Shown: positions 45,287 to 53,975, counted from the stretch's first letter. The stretch: DNA of 64,000 bases from an uncultured Eubacteriales bacterium (GCA_934438175.1 CAKSBH010000006.1:57605-121604), one strand, 5' to 3'. A program made the numbers and translations. Notes: generated from the letters alone by a model not told the origin.

Positions 45287-45916
45287 ATGAAAATCATCAC
45301 GTGGTTGAAGAATTATTGGTATTATTATAAGTTTCAGACGTTTGCCGTCCTTGCGGTCGCGGCAATTGCCGCCGTGCTGATCGTGCAGGGCGTGACCCGT
45401 ACCGAGCCGGACCTTTGCGTATATCTTCTCACGCGCGATCCGGTGGTGTATGCCGAAACGCGGAACGGTCTGGCAGAGCGTGTGACACAGTATACCGAGG
45501 ATTTCAACGGGGACGGCAAGGTTCTTGTGCGTGTGGTCAATTATTATCTGGGCGAAGAATATGAGGAAAACGACCGGGAAACATTCCGTAATGCCTACGT
45601 CGGCGGCGGCATTATGCTGATTCTTGCGGACGAATATGCCATGGAATATCTCAGCCAGCAGCAATATCTCGGGCAGAATGTTTCGGATCTTACGTCCGAC
45701 ACCGTGTTTGACGGCTCTGCCTGGAACATGAAAGATTCGGCGTTTGCATCCTGTCCGCAGTTGAAATATCTTTCTTACGACCTATTCTTTACGCTTCGCC
45801 GTTACAACGAAAAATCCTGGGTACAGATCCTCCCCGGCACGGATGAGGCGTTTCGTCAGGCATCCGAAACGTTGGGGCGCATCATCCGGGATGAGGCGGT
45901 GAGCCGGAATGAATAA
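45287..45916 (+). CDS. hypothetical membrane-anchored protein
   Basis: 209 residues from ATG 45287; an earlier in-frame ATG at 45239 lies inside the -10 box and is impossible as a start. One N-terminal membrane helix (about 16-36) after the aromatic motif NYWYYYKFQTF, then an extracytoplasmic domain of about 170 residues. Family not recognised. The next gene starts 8 bases before its stop, so the two are coupled. Confidence 0.8.
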   Translation: MKIITWLKNYWYYYKFQTFAVLAVAAIAAVLIVQGVTRTEPDLCVYLLTRDPVVYAETRNGLAERVTQYTEDFNGDGKVLVRVVNYYLGEEYEENDRETFRNAYVGGGIMLILADEYAMEYLSQQQYLGQNVSDLTSDTVFDGSAWNMKDSAFASCPQLKYLSYDLFFTLRRYNEKSWVQILPGTDEAFRQASETLGRIIRDEAVSRNE

Positions 45917-46952
45917 CGTGTACGACGCCGTTGTTGTCGGCGCAGGGCCGGCGGGAAGCATCTTCGCGCGGCTGGCACCTTCCGCTCTCTCGCTCTGCGT
46001 TGTAGATCGTCCGAAAGGGGAGGGCGGCTTTTCCAAACCGTGCGGCGGACTGATCTCTCCCGACGCGAGGCGTTCTCTTGCCTCCCTGGGTCTTTCCGTT
46101 CCGCAGGAGGTGCTTGTTTCTCCCGCTCCGCAGGAGGTGCGCGTCATCAGTGTCGATACTGGCATGGAGCGGTATTATCCCCGGGCTTACCTCAACACCG
46201 ACCGCGCGGCATTGGACCGTTGGTTCCGGTCCTTGATTCCTTCCTCCGTCCCGGTCGTGGAGGGTGTCTGTACGGCAGTTGTAAGAGAAAGAGGGCTTTA
46301 TGCCGTTTCCGTCCGTACGGCGGACGGTGAGAAAAAACTGCTTGCCCGCAATCTCATCGGAGCAGACGGCGGCGGCTCGCTGATCCGGCGTACGTTTCTT
46401 GCCGATGTAAAGATTCGCCGGTATACGGCAGTTCAGCGATGGTTCCGGGGGGAAGCCCCGTCCGGTTACGCGTGCGTGTTTGATCCCGAAGCCACGGATT
46501 GCTGTGCCTGGAGCATTGAGAAAGACGGGCTGTTTCTGTACGGCGGCGCGTTCGCTCCGTCGGCGTGCGGAAAGACGTTTGAACAGCATCTTGCCCGGAT
46601 GCAGCGGTACGGGTATGATTTTTCCCGCCCGCTCCGCACGGAAGCGTGTGTGGTATACCGCCCCGCCGGTCTCCGTCAGATCACATCGGGCAGAGACGGC
46701 GTGTTTCTTCTGGGAGAAGCCGCCGGGCTCATCAGTCCCAGTTCTCTGGAGGGCATCAGCTTTGCGGTGGACAGCGCCTGTGCGCTTGCTTCGGCATTCT
46801 CCGGCTCGCCGGAAGGTATCCGCAACGGCTATGAAAAAAATCTGCGGCATCTGAAAAACAAAATTTTTCTGCGGTTGTGCAAAAGTCCTTTTCTGTACGC
46901 TCCGTTTCTGCGGTTTGCGGTGCTGAAAAGCGGTATCACCGCGTTGCGATAA
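45909..46952 (+). CDS. FAD-dependent oxidoreductase, geranylgeranyl-reductase family
   Basis: 347 residues. N-terminal FAD-binding Rossmann motif VVVGAGPAGSIFARLA, a second flavin motif GEAAGLISPSSLEGISFAVD, and the KPCGG stretch seen in lipid-reducing flavoproteins. Members reduce isoprenoid double bonds or act on related lipids; here a quinone or carrier-lipid substrate is possible but unproven. Overlaps the upstream membrane protein by 8 bases. Confidence 0.82.
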   Translation: MNNVYDAVVVGAGPAGSIFARLAPSALSLCVVDRPKGEGGFSKPCGGLISPDARRSLASLGLSVPQEVLVSPAPQEVRVISVDTGMERYYPRAYLNTDRAALDRWFRSLIPSSVPVVEGVCTAVVRERGLYAVSVRTADGEKKLLARNLIGADGGGSLIRRTFLADVKIRRYTAVQRWFRGEAPSGYACVFDPEATDCCAWSIEKDGLFLYGGAFAPSACGKTFEQHLARMQRYGYDFSRPLRTEACVVYRPAGLRQITSGRDGVFLLGEAAGLISPSSLEGISFAVDSACALASAFSGSPEGIRNGYEKNLRHLKNKIFLRLCKSPFLYAPFLRFAVLKSGITALR

Positions 46953-46982
46953 GATTACGGAGAAAAGAAAGGGGAAATAACA

Positions 46983-48740
46983 TTGACGATTTCCGATGTT
47001 TTTTCTTTGATTACGGGGATTGCCCTGTTTCTGTTCGGTATGCAGATGATGGGCGACGGTCTGAAAAATGTTGCCGGAAACAAACTGGAAACGGTTCTCT
47101 GGAAGGTTTCCAATACACCAATCAAAGGCATTGTGATGGGAACCGCCGTCACATCCATCATTCAGTCTTCTTCTGCCATGACGGTCATGGTCATCGGCTT
47201 TCTGAATGCCGGAATCATGCAGTTGTCGCAGGCCGTCGGCGTTATCATGGGGGCAAACATCGGCACCAGCATTACCGGCTGGATTCTCAGTCTTTCGTAT
47301 ATGGAAGGCGGAAGCGGCATTGCATCTCTGCTTTCTTCCATGACGCTGACCGGCATCGTTGCGGTCATCGGCATTGTGCTGCGGATGTTCAGCAAGAAAA
47401 AATCCGATAAGTATCTCGGAGGCATCCTGCTTGGCTTTGCCGTGCTGATGGTGGGCATGCAGACGATGAGCGGTTCGGTGGCAGAGCTGAAAAACAGCGA
47501 TGTGTTTGTCGGGCTGATGACGCAGTTCTCCCATCCGATCCTCGGCATTCTGATCGGCATTGTCGTTGCCGCTGTTCTTCAGAGCGCATCGGCGGCGGTC
47601 GGTATTCTGCAGGCGCTTTCGGTTACAGGTATCATCACGTTTTCATCTGCCTTTCCCATCGTGATGGGCATTGGCATCGGCGCGGCGGCTCCGGTGCTTC
47701 TTTCTGCCATCGGTGCCAGCAAAAACGGAAAACGCGCGGCTCTGATTTATGTAATCAACGATCTTTACGGTGCCGTCGTCTGCGGCGGATTGTTCTATCT
47801 GCTGGATGCCGTGTTCCGTTTCGGCTTCATGACTTATGCCGTCGATCCGTTTACGGTTGCCGCTGTCAACTCCCTGTTCCGGATTGCTACGGCTCTGCTG
47901 CTTATTCCGTTCATCCGTCCGGTGGAGAAGCTGGCATGTGCCATTGTGCGGGACAAGCCCAGCGATTACCGCATCGTCACGCAGCTGGACCGTCTGGAAG
48001 AACGCTTCATCGACCATCCGGCGCTTGCCATTGAGCAGTGTGACATCGTTCTGTGCGATATGGCGGATAAGGCGCGGGAAAACCTGATGCATGCCATCGA
48101 TCTGCTTTACAATTACAGCGACGGCGGCTTTGAGCAGGTGGAGGAGATGGAAAGCACCGTTGACCGCTACGAAGATAAGTTGGGAACATATATGGTCAAG
48201 CTGACCGGGCGCGATCTGACCAATGGGCAGACGCAGGAGGTTTCCAAAATTTTACATACCATCAGCGATTTTGAACGGATTTCCGACCATGCCGTCAACC
48301 TTTCCGAAACCGCGCGGGAAATTCATGAAAAAAAAATCCGTTTTTCGGACAGTGCCCGCCACGACATCGATGTTCTCATTGCCGCTGTGCGGGAGATTGT
48401 CCGGCTTTCGGTTGATGCGTTCAAGGCCAATGATATGGATATGGCATTCCGCGTGGAACCGCTGGAGCAACTGATCGATATGCTTTGCGATACCATTAAG
48501 GTCAATCACGTCAACCGTGTACGGACCGGGGATTGTACGCTGGATCAGGGCTTTGTCTTTGATGATATGCTGACCGATTGCGAGCGCGTGGCAGACCATT
48601 GCTCCAACCTTGCCGTCGCCATGATCGAGATTCAGTCGGATTCGTTTGATACGCACGAATATCTGGAACGTCTGAAAAAAATGCGGTCTTCTCTTTTTGA
48701 CCGATATCTGGAAGAGTACAGCAAAAAATTCGTTCTGTAA
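46983..48740 (+). CDS. Na+/phosphate cotransporter with C-terminal PhoU-like domain
   Basis: 585 residues starting at TTG 46983 (AAAGAAAGGGG upstream). Two Na/Pi-cotransporter repeats carry the paired signatures IIQSSSAMTVMVIGF and LQSASAAVGILQAL; a PhoU-like helical bundle follows from about residue 340 (ISDFERISDHAVNLSE, ADHCSNLAVAMIEI). Imports phosphate with Na+; the fused PhoU domain probably gates it. Confidence 0.94.
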   Translation: MTISDVFSLITGIALFLFGMQMMGDGLKNVAGNKLETVLWKVSNTPIKGIVMGTAVTSIIQSSSAMTVMVIGFLNAGIMQLSQAVGVIMGANIGTSITGWILSLSYMEGGSGIASLLSSMTLTGIVAVIGIVLRMFSKKKSDKYLGGILLGFAVLMVGMQTMSGSVAELKNSDVFVGLMTQFSHPILGILIGIVVAAVLQSASAAVGILQALSVTGIITFSSAFPIVMGIGIGAAAPVLLSAIGASKNGKRAALIYVINDLYGAVVCGGLFYLLDAVFRFGFMTYAVDPFTVAAVNSLFRIATALLLIPFIRPVEKLACAIVRDKPSDYRIVTQLDRLEERFIDHPALAIEQCDIVLCDMADKARENLMHAIDLLYNYSDGGFEQVEEMESTVDRYEDKLGTYMVKLTGRDLTNGQTQEVSKILHTISDFERISDHAVNLSETAREIHEKKIRFSDSARHDIDVLIAAVREIVRLSVDAFKANDMDMAFRVEPLEQLIDMLCDTIKVNHVNRVRTGDCTLDQGFVFDDMLTDCERVADHCSNLAVAMIEIQSDSFDTHEYLERLKKMRSSLFDRYLEEYSKKFVL

Positions 48741-48749
48741 CCCCCAGAT

Positions 48750-48780
48750 GCGCCGTCTTCGGACGGCGCGCTTCCTTTTT
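48750..48780 (+). terminator. terminator after the Na/Pi cotransporter
   Basis: GCGCCGTC-TTCG-GACGGCGC (48750-48769) followed by GCTTCCTTTTT. The T run is displaced a few bases from the stem. Confidence 0.8.
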
Positions 48781-48833
48781 CCTGAAATTTCCGTACAAAA
48801 ATGTCGGAAATCAAAAAAAATGGAGGTTTTTTC

Positions 48834-48862
48834 TTGACATTTGGAGAGGAAAGATGTATAAT
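48834..48862 (+). promoter_or_regulatory. consensus sigma-A promoter of the hydrogenase operon
   Basis: Perfect TTGACA (48834-48839), 17-base spacer, perfect TATAAT (48857-48862): the strongest promoter in the window by match to consensus. Confidence 0.95.
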
Positions 48863-48890
48863 TAATAATGACGTCTATGGTGTTAAAAAC

Positions 48891-48916
48891 GCACGGGAGT
48901 TGAAAAAATCCCGTGC
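48891..48916 (+). promoter_or_regulatory. hairpin in the hydrogenase mRNA leader
   Basis: GCACGGGA (48891-48898) / TCCCGTGC (48909-48916), ten-base loop, no T tract, about 26 bases before the first start codon. Could stabilise the mRNA or control translation. Confidence 0.5.
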
Positions 48917-48942
48917 GGAACAAATATTGAAGGAGGGCTATC

Positions 48943-49434
48943 ATGGCTCATTTAAGCGAAGCGGCTGTGGCAAAGATTGAAGAAATCTGCAATCGTTACA
49001 GCGCGGAAAACACACCTCTGATGATGATCCTGAGTGACATCCAGAAGGAATACGGCTATATTCCTCTGGAAGTACAGGAGCTCGTCTCTGCGAAAACGGG
49101 TGTCAGTGTTGCCGAAATTTACGGCGTTGTCACCTTCTACTCCTTCTTCTCGCTCCAGCCGAAGGGTAAATACATCATCGGCTGCTGTCTCGGAACGGCG
49201 TGCTATGTCAAGGGCGCGCAGCAGGTTATCGACAAATTTTCCGAAATTCTCGGAATTAAACCCGGTGAGACCACCGAGGACGGGCTGTTCACCATTGACG
49301 CGCTTCGTTGCATCGGCGCCTGCGGCATTGCGCCTGCGGTGTCCATCAACGGAAAGGTCTATCCCAAAGTTGCCGTCAGCGCGGTGCCCGGCATTGTAGA
49401 AGAACTTCGTGCACAGGGAGGTAACAACGCATGA
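48943..49434 (+). CDS. hydC: NADH-dependent [FeFe] hydrogenase, NuoE-like [2Fe-2S] subunit (HydC/HndA)
   Basis: 163 residues, thioredoxin-like ferredoxin. The four ligands are in GCCLGTACY and CIGACGIAP. N-terminal helical segment matches NuoE. Passes electrons between the NuoF-like flavoprotein and the hydrogenase. Overlaps the next gene by four bases (ATGA). Confidence 0.96.
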   Translation: MAHLSEAAVAKIEEICNRYSAENTPLMMILSDIQKEYGYIPLEVQELVSAKTGVSVAEIYGVVTFYSFFSLQPKGKYIIGCCLGTACYVKGAQQVIDKFSEILGIKPGETTEDGLFTIDALRCIGACGIAPAVSINGKVYPKVAVSAVPGIVEELRAQGGNNA

Positions 49435-51317
49435 GCATCAAGAGTTTTGAGGAACTGGAATCTAGACAGGCGGCATGTACCAAATGCCTGGACGAGAAGT
49501 TCAGCGGTGAATCCGGCAAACGCGCCATCGTTCTCTGCGGCGGTACCGGATGCCTTTCTTCCAATTCTGCGGAAATCTGCAAAAAATTTGAGGAACTGGT
49601 CTCCGAGCACAATCTGTCCGACAAGGTAACCGTCAATCTGGCGGGCTGCTTCGGCTTCTGCTCGCAGGGCCCGTTCGTGAAGATTTATCCGGAAGACACG
49701 CTGTATCGTATGGTTACCCTGGATGATGTGGACGAGATCTTCAACAAAGACATCCTCGGCGGTGAAGTGGTCGAGCGGCTTTTGTACGTCGACCCGCAGA
49801 CCTCCGAAAAAATTGCCAAACAGGACGAAATCACATTCTATAAAAAACAAAAGCGGATTGCCCTGCACGCCTGCGGCACCATCAATCCGGAAAAGCTGGA
49901 CGAAGCGCTGGGCGCCGATGCCTTTAAGGGTCTTGCCAAAGCCCTGAAGATGAAGCGTGAAGACGTGGTCAAGGAAGTGCTGGATTCCGGCATCCGCGGC
50001 CGCGGCGGCGCAGGATTCCCCACCGGAAGAAAATGGATGTTTGCCATGAACGGCGAAGGGGATAAATATATTGTCTGCAACGGCGACGAGGGCGACCCCG
50101 GTGCATTTATGGACCGTTCCATTCTGGAAGGAAACCCGCTTGCCGTCATTGAAGGTATGATGATTGCCGGTTATGCCATCGGCGCGCAGAACGGCTATTT
50201 CTATGTCCGTGCCGAATATCCGATCGCGGTTCAGCGTCTGCGGGTTGCCATCAAGCAGGCAGAAGACGCCGGTCTGCTCGGAGATCATATTCTCGGAACC
50301 GACTTCTGCTTCCGTGCGCACATCCGTCTGGGTGCCGGCGCATTCGTCTGCGGCGAAGAAACGGCTCTGCTCAACTCCATCGAGGGCAAGCGCGGTATGC
50401 CCCGTCCCCGTCCGCCGTTCCCCGCCATCAAAGGTCTGTGGGATCGTCCGACGGTTGTCAACAACGTCGAAACGCTTGCCACCATTCCGTACATTCTGCG
50501 TGAGGGCGCCGCAAAATATGCGTCTGTCGGCACGGAGAAATCCCGCGGCACCAAGGTGTTTGCCCTGGGCGGAAAAATCAACAACGTCGGTCTTGTCGAA
50601 GTTCCCATGGGTACCACCCTGCGTGAACTGATTTACGACATCGGCGGCGGCATTCCCAATGGCAAGAAATTCAAAGCCATCCAGACCGGCGGTCCGTCCG
50701 GCGGCTGTCTGACGGAAAAAGACCTGGATGCCGAAATCGATTTCGATACGCTTGTTGCCCGCGGCTCCATGATGGGCTCCGGCGGTGCCATTGTTATGGA
50801 CGAAGACAACTGCATGGTCGACGTCGCCAAGTTTTATATGGAATTTATCTGTGACGAGTCCTGCGGAAAATGCTCTCCCTGCCGCATCGGTACCAAGAGA
50901 ATGCTGGAGTACCTCACCAAGATCTGTGAGGGCAGGGCCACCATGGAAGATCTGGACCAACTGGAAGAACTGGCGGCAACCATCAAAGTCGGTTCTCTGT
51001 GTGCGCTCGGTCAGACAGCGGCGAACCCCGTCCTGTCCACCCTGTCACAGTTCCGGGATGAGTATGTTGCCCATATTGTAGACAAGAAGTGCCCGGCGCA
51101 CGTTTGCAAGAAGCTGATGAACTACGTCATCAACAAGGACAAATGCATCGGCTGCAGCAAATGTATGCGCAGCTGCCCGGTCGGCGCAATCGGAAAAACC
51201 GACTATGTTGCCGAAGGTCACAAGCTGCCGTCGCTTGCCATTGATTCTGCCAAGTGCATCAAGTGCGGCATGTGCATTGCGTCCTGCGACCGGATTCACG
51301 CCATCTCGAAGGAATAA
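49431..51317 (+). CDS. hydB: NADH-dependent [FeFe] hydrogenase, NuoF-like FMN subunit (HydB/HndC)
   Basis: 628 residues: N-terminal [2Fe-2S] thioredoxin fold (CGGTGCLSSNS, AGCFGFCSQGP), NuoF core with GRGGAGFPTGRKW and GDEGDPGAFMDR for FMN/NADH, the SCGKCSPCRIGTKRM 4Fe-4S site, and a C-terminal 2x[4Fe-4S] ferredoxin (CIGCSKCMRSCP, CIKCGMCIASC). This build is that of HydB in electron-bifurcating hydrogenases, where FMN couples NADH, ferredoxin and H2. Confidence 0.96.
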   Translation: MSIKSFEELESRQAACTKCLDEKFSGESGKRAIVLCGGTGCLSSNSAEICKKFEELVSEHNLSDKVTVNLAGCFGFCSQGPFVKIYPEDTLYRMVTLDDVDEIFNKDILGGEVVERLLYVDPQTSEKIAKQDEITFYKKQKRIALHACGTINPEKLDEALGADAFKGLAKALKMKREDVVKEVLDSGIRGRGGAGFPTGRKWMFAMNGEGDKYIVCNGDEGDPGAFMDRSILEGNPLAVIEGMMIAGYAIGAQNGYFYVRAEYPIAVQRLRVAIKQAEDAGLLGDHILGTDFCFRAHIRLGAGAFVCGEETALLNSIEGKRGMPRPRPPFPAIKGLWDRPTVVNNVETLATIPYILREGAAKYASVGTEKSRGTKVFALGGKINNVGLVEVPMGTTLRELIYDIGGGIPNGKKFKAIQTGGPSGGCLTEKDLDAEIDFDTLVARGSMMGSGGAIVMDEDNCMVDVAKFYMEFICDESCGKCSPCRIGTKRMLEYLTKICEGRATMEDLDQLEELAATIKVGSLCALGQTAANPVLSTLSQFRDEYVAHIVDKKCPAHVCKKLMNYVINKDKCIGCSKCMRSCPVGAIGKTDYVAEGHKLPSLAIDSAKCIKCGMCIASCDRIHAISKE

Positions 51318-51332
51318 GGGGGATATACGGAA

Positions 51333-53108
51333 ATGTCGAAAGTCAACATCAAAATTGAGGGAGTCCCGTATCAGGTCGATGCCGGACTTACCATTCTGGA
51401 AGCCGCCCGGAAATGCGGCTATGAGATCCCGACCCTCTGTACCTACAATCACGGCGAGTGCAATCGCGGCTCCTGCCGTGTTTGCCTTGTGGAAGCCACC
51501 GGTGCCAGAGGTCTGGTCGCCGCATGCGTGTACCCCATCAACGAAGGCATGGAAATCACCATCTCTTCTCCCAAAGCGGTGAAGGCACGCCGCGCGTCCG
51601 TGGAGCTTCTTCTTTCCAACCACAACAAGAATTGTCAGCAGTGCGAGAAAAACGGTCACTGTGAACTGCTCCATGTCGCGCAGATTACCGGTGCCCGCGA
51701 GAATATGTTTGAAGGGGAGAAAACTCCCACAACGTTTGACGATCTTACGCCGACCATTGTGCGCGACACATCCAAGTGCATTCTGTGCGGCCGCTGCGTT
51801 GAGCGCTGCAAAAATGCGCACGGCAACGGAATTCTCGGTTTTGAGAACCGTGGTTTCCGCACCGTCGTCGGTCCTGCGGAGAACCGCAGCTTCATCAACT
51901 CTCCCTGTATCATGTGCGGTCAGTGCATCAATGTCTGCCCCACGGGCGCTTTGATGGAAAAGAGCGAGATTGCCCGCGTGGATGCCGCTATGGCTGCCGG
52001 GAAATATGTGGTTGTTCAGACGGCTCCGGCTGTCCGTGCCGCCCTGGGCGAGGAATTCGGCATGAAGATCGGAACTCCCGTTACCGGAAAAATGGTTGCC
52101 GCTCTGCGTCGCCTCGGCTTCAAAAAGGTCTTTGATACCGATTTTGGTGCCGACCTTACCATTATGGAAGAAGCGACCGAGTTGCTGGGACGCATCAAAA
52201 ACGGCGGTGTCTTGCCGATGATCACGTCCTGCTCGCCCGGTTGGGTCAACTATGCGGAATACTATTATCCGGATCAGTTGGATCATCTGTCCTCCTGCAA
52301 ATCCCCGCATGAGATGTTTGGTGCTGTTCTCAAATCCTATTATGCCGAGAAGATCGGCGTGGATCCCAAAGATATGTTTGTGGTTTCCATCATGCCGTGC
52401 TCCTGCAAGAAGTATGAAAAAGAACGTCCCGAACTGGAAAGCAACGGTCTGCGTGATGTCGATGCCGTGCTGACCACCCGCGAACTGGGCAAACTGATCC
52501 GCCGCTCCGGCATCAACTTCGCCAAACTGCCGGATGAGGATTTCGATACCGATCTGGTTCACGACTACACCGGTGCCGGCGTCATCTTCGGCGTTACCGG
52601 CGGCGTTATGGAAGCCGCGCTCCGTACCGCTTACTTTGTTTTGACGGGCAAAGAGCGTGAAGGCGTGGAATTCCACGAAGTCCGCGGCTTTGATTCCATC
52701 CGCGAGGCCGAATTTGATCTCAACGGTCAGAAGCTCCGGGTTGCCGTTACCAGCGGTATGAAGGGTGCGAAGGTTCTGATGGATCAGATCCGTGAGGGCA
52801 CCAGCCCGTATGCCTTCATCGAAGTGATGGGCTGCCCCGGTGGCTGCATCAACGGCGGCGGTCAGCCGTACGTCCGTGAAGTGTTCCTTCCCAATGAGGA
52901 CGACGACATCGTGGATACCTATTGCGAGAAGAGAGCCCGGGCGCTGTACTCCGAGGATGAGCGTCAGACGCTGCGTCAGTCGCACAACAATCCGCAGCTG
53001 AAAGATCTTTACAAGGAATTTCTCGGCGAGCCGAACTCCCATCTTGCGCACAAGCTTCTGCATACGTACTACAACAAAGACCGTGTGCGTTTCAACAGCG
53101 TAAAATGA
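51333..53108 (+). CDS. hydA: [FeFe] hydrogenase catalytic subunit, group A (HydA/HndD)
   Basis: 591 residues. N-terminal [2Fe-2S] domain (CNRGSCRVC), His-Cys3 [4Fe-4S] (CQQCEKNGHCEL), 2x[4Fe-4S] ferredoxin (CILCGRCVERC, CIMCGQCINVCP), then the H-cluster domain with L1 TSCSPGW (Cys300), L2 MPCSCKKYE (Cys356) and L3 MGCPGGCINGGGQP (Cys501, Cys505). In the P1 motif a serine (301) takes the place of the proton-relaying cysteine of CpI (TSCCP). The C-terminal small-subunit segment is present. Produces or oxidises H2 with HydB/HydC. Confidence 0.96.
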   Translation: MSKVNIKIEGVPYQVDAGLTILEAARKCGYEIPTLCTYNHGECNRGSCRVCLVEATGARGLVAACVYPINEGMEITISSPKAVKARRASVELLLSNHNKNCQQCEKNGHCELLHVAQITGARENMFEGEKTPTTFDDLTPTIVRDTSKCILCGRCVERCKNAHGNGILGFENRGFRTVVGPAENRSFINSPCIMCGQCINVCPTGALMEKSEIARVDAAMAAGKYVVVQTAPAVRAALGEEFGMKIGTPVTGKMVAALRRLGFKKVFDTDFGADLTIMEEATELLGRIKNGGVLPMITSCSPGWVNYAEYYYPDQLDHLSSCKSPHEMFGAVLKSYYAEKIGVDPKDMFVVSIMPCSCKKYEKERPELESNGLRDVDAVLTTRELGKLIRRSGINFAKLPDEDFDTDLVHDYTGAGVIFGVTGGVMEAALRTAYFVLTGKEREGVEFHEVRGFDSIREAEFDLNGQKLRVAVTSGMKGAKVLMDQIREGTSPYAFIEVMGCPGGCINGGGQPYVREVFLPNEDDDIVDTYCEKRARALYSEDERQTLRQSHNNPQLKDLYKEFLGEPNSHLAHKLLHTYYNKDRVRFNSVK

Positions 53109-53118
53109 ATTTTTTGAG

Positions 53119-53154
53119 ATTGCCCGGAACCGTAAAGGTTCCGGGCAATTTTTT
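53119..53154 (+). terminator. terminator of the hydrogenase operon
   Basis: Thirteen-bp perfect stem ATTGCCCGGAACC (53119-53131) / GGTTCCGGGCAAT (53137-53149) followed by TTTTT. Confidence 0.95.
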
Positions 53155-53174
53155 ATCGTTTGCGCTTTTTTTCG

Positions 53175-53199
53175 TCGCAGAGAGGCGACAATTTTTTGG
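53175..53199 (+). terminator. second, smaller terminator-like hairpin
   Basis: GTCGC-AGAGAG-GCGAC followed by AATTTTTT, about 25 bases after the main hydrogenase terminator. Confidence 0.5.
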
Positions 53200-53234
53200 A
53201 CGTTCGGCAAAGAAAGTTGAATTTCTGATGGTGC

Positions 53235-53480
53235 GGGCATAGGAAGTCCTCTGAAACTGATCGGAAGCATTCAGAACAACGCCCCCGGCGTTGTTTATGC
53301 CGCATTCGGAATGTTTGGAACGGGGAACATCGCAGAGGAGATAGACCGTGGAACCGGGTTCCAGACAGGAGGTTTTGACCCGGCACGGCGGAATCTGCCG
53401 CATTTTTACTTCCCATGAAGAGCGGGTCGGTGTGCGGGGACAGCGCGGCGGAGGAAATCCGGACTATTCTTGTCCATAGG
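53235..53480. ncRNA. candidate structured non-coding RNA, class unknown
   Basis: No credible gene covers this roughly 250-base stretch, yet it can form a compact nested fold. Long-range TCCTCTG (53247-53253) / CAGAGGA (53333-53339) encloses an arm GCAT (53267-53270)/ATGC (53297-53300) plus AACAACGCC (53275-53283)/GGCGTTGTT (53287-53295). A second arm has CCGTG (53346-53350)/CACGG (53384-53388) with inner CCGGGT (53354-53359)/ACCCGG (53378-53383). A short GCGG/CCGC hairpin (53388-53401) and GGAC/GTCC (53461-53475) follow. Strand cannot be decided because the stems are symmetric. 6S RNA is one possibility; motifs of RNase P RNA, tmRNA and SRP RNA are absent. Confidence 0.45.
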
Positions 53481-53510
53481 TTTTCAAGCTGTTTTTTGTA
53501 TAAAAAAGAG

Positions 53511-53534
53511 GGGCTGCAGGCAGCCCCTCTTTGC
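53511..53534 (-). terminator. terminator of the small lipoprotein gene
   Basis: On the minus strand AGAGGGGCTGC-CT-GCAGCCCCTCT followed by TTTTTATAC. It separates this gene from the candidate ncRNA region. Confidence 0.88.
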
Positions 53535-53542
53535 GTCGTATC

Positions 53543-53890
53543 TTATTTCTTCCGTGTCAGCTTGGTTTCGACATCGCCGTCGTTCAGGGTCAGCGTGTCC
53601 CCGTCCACATGAAAGCGAAGCGTTTTGTTTACGGAAACGTTGCCGATCTTGTAATGAATGGTCATTTCGTCGCCTTCCACTTCGTAGGTCATGCCCATCT
53701 CCACTCCGGTAACCGACATGATTCCGGTTCCGTCTTCGTTGAAGGTGTATCCGGCACTGACGCTGATACCCGCAATCGTCTCCGAAGAGATGACCCAGGT
53801 TCCCACCGGCTTGTTCTCTCCGCAGGCAACCAACGATCCGACCGTTGCCAGAATCAGCACGGCGGCAATCAGGACGCGTAATCTTCTCAT
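53543..53890 (-). CDS. small lipoprotein, lipocalin-like domain
   Basis: 115 residues from ATG 53890 (GGAGGAAC upstream). Signal peptide with lipobox SLVAC, lipidated Cys23, then a beta-rich domain: GTWVISSETIAGISVSAGYT, FNEDGTGIMSV, EGDEMTIHYKIG. This resembles DUF5640-type beta-barrel lipoproteins of gut Clostridia. Displayed on the outer face of the membrane; function unknown. Divergent from the larger lipoprotein gene. Confidence 0.82.
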   Translation of the reverse strand: MRRLRVLIAAVLILATVGSLVACGENKPVGTWVISSETIAGISVSAGYTFNEDGTGIMSVTGVEMGMTYEVEGDEMTIHYKIGNVSVNKTLRFHVDGDTLTLNDGDVETKLTRKK

Positions 53891-53924
53891 GGATTGTTCC
53901 TCCGTTTTCCTTTTTATCTTCCTT

Positions 53925-53953
53925 ATCATACCGCAAATCTCAAAAATTGTCAA
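53925..53953 (-). promoter_or_regulatory. sigma-A promoter of the small lipoprotein
   Basis: Minus strand TTGACA (53953-53948), 17-base spacer, TATGAT (53930-53925). Confidence 0.88.
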
Positions 53954-53975
53954 CCCGGTCCGACTGCGGTTTTTC

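Noticed and set aside
53092..53416. Minus-strand ORFs of 87-103 codons between hydA and the small lipoprotein
   Set aside because: They lack ribosome-binding sites, have low-complexity Cys/Arg-rich composition unlike real proteins here, and one reads through the hydrogenase terminator. A structured RNA explains the region better.
53235..53480. RNase P RNA, tmRNA or SRP RNA
   Set aside because: The hallmark sequences of each (for example the RNase P GAAAGTCC/ACAGAAA elements, the tmRNA tRNA-like ends, the SRP GGAA tetraloop helix) are not found. A GGAAGTCC at 53242 alone is not enough.
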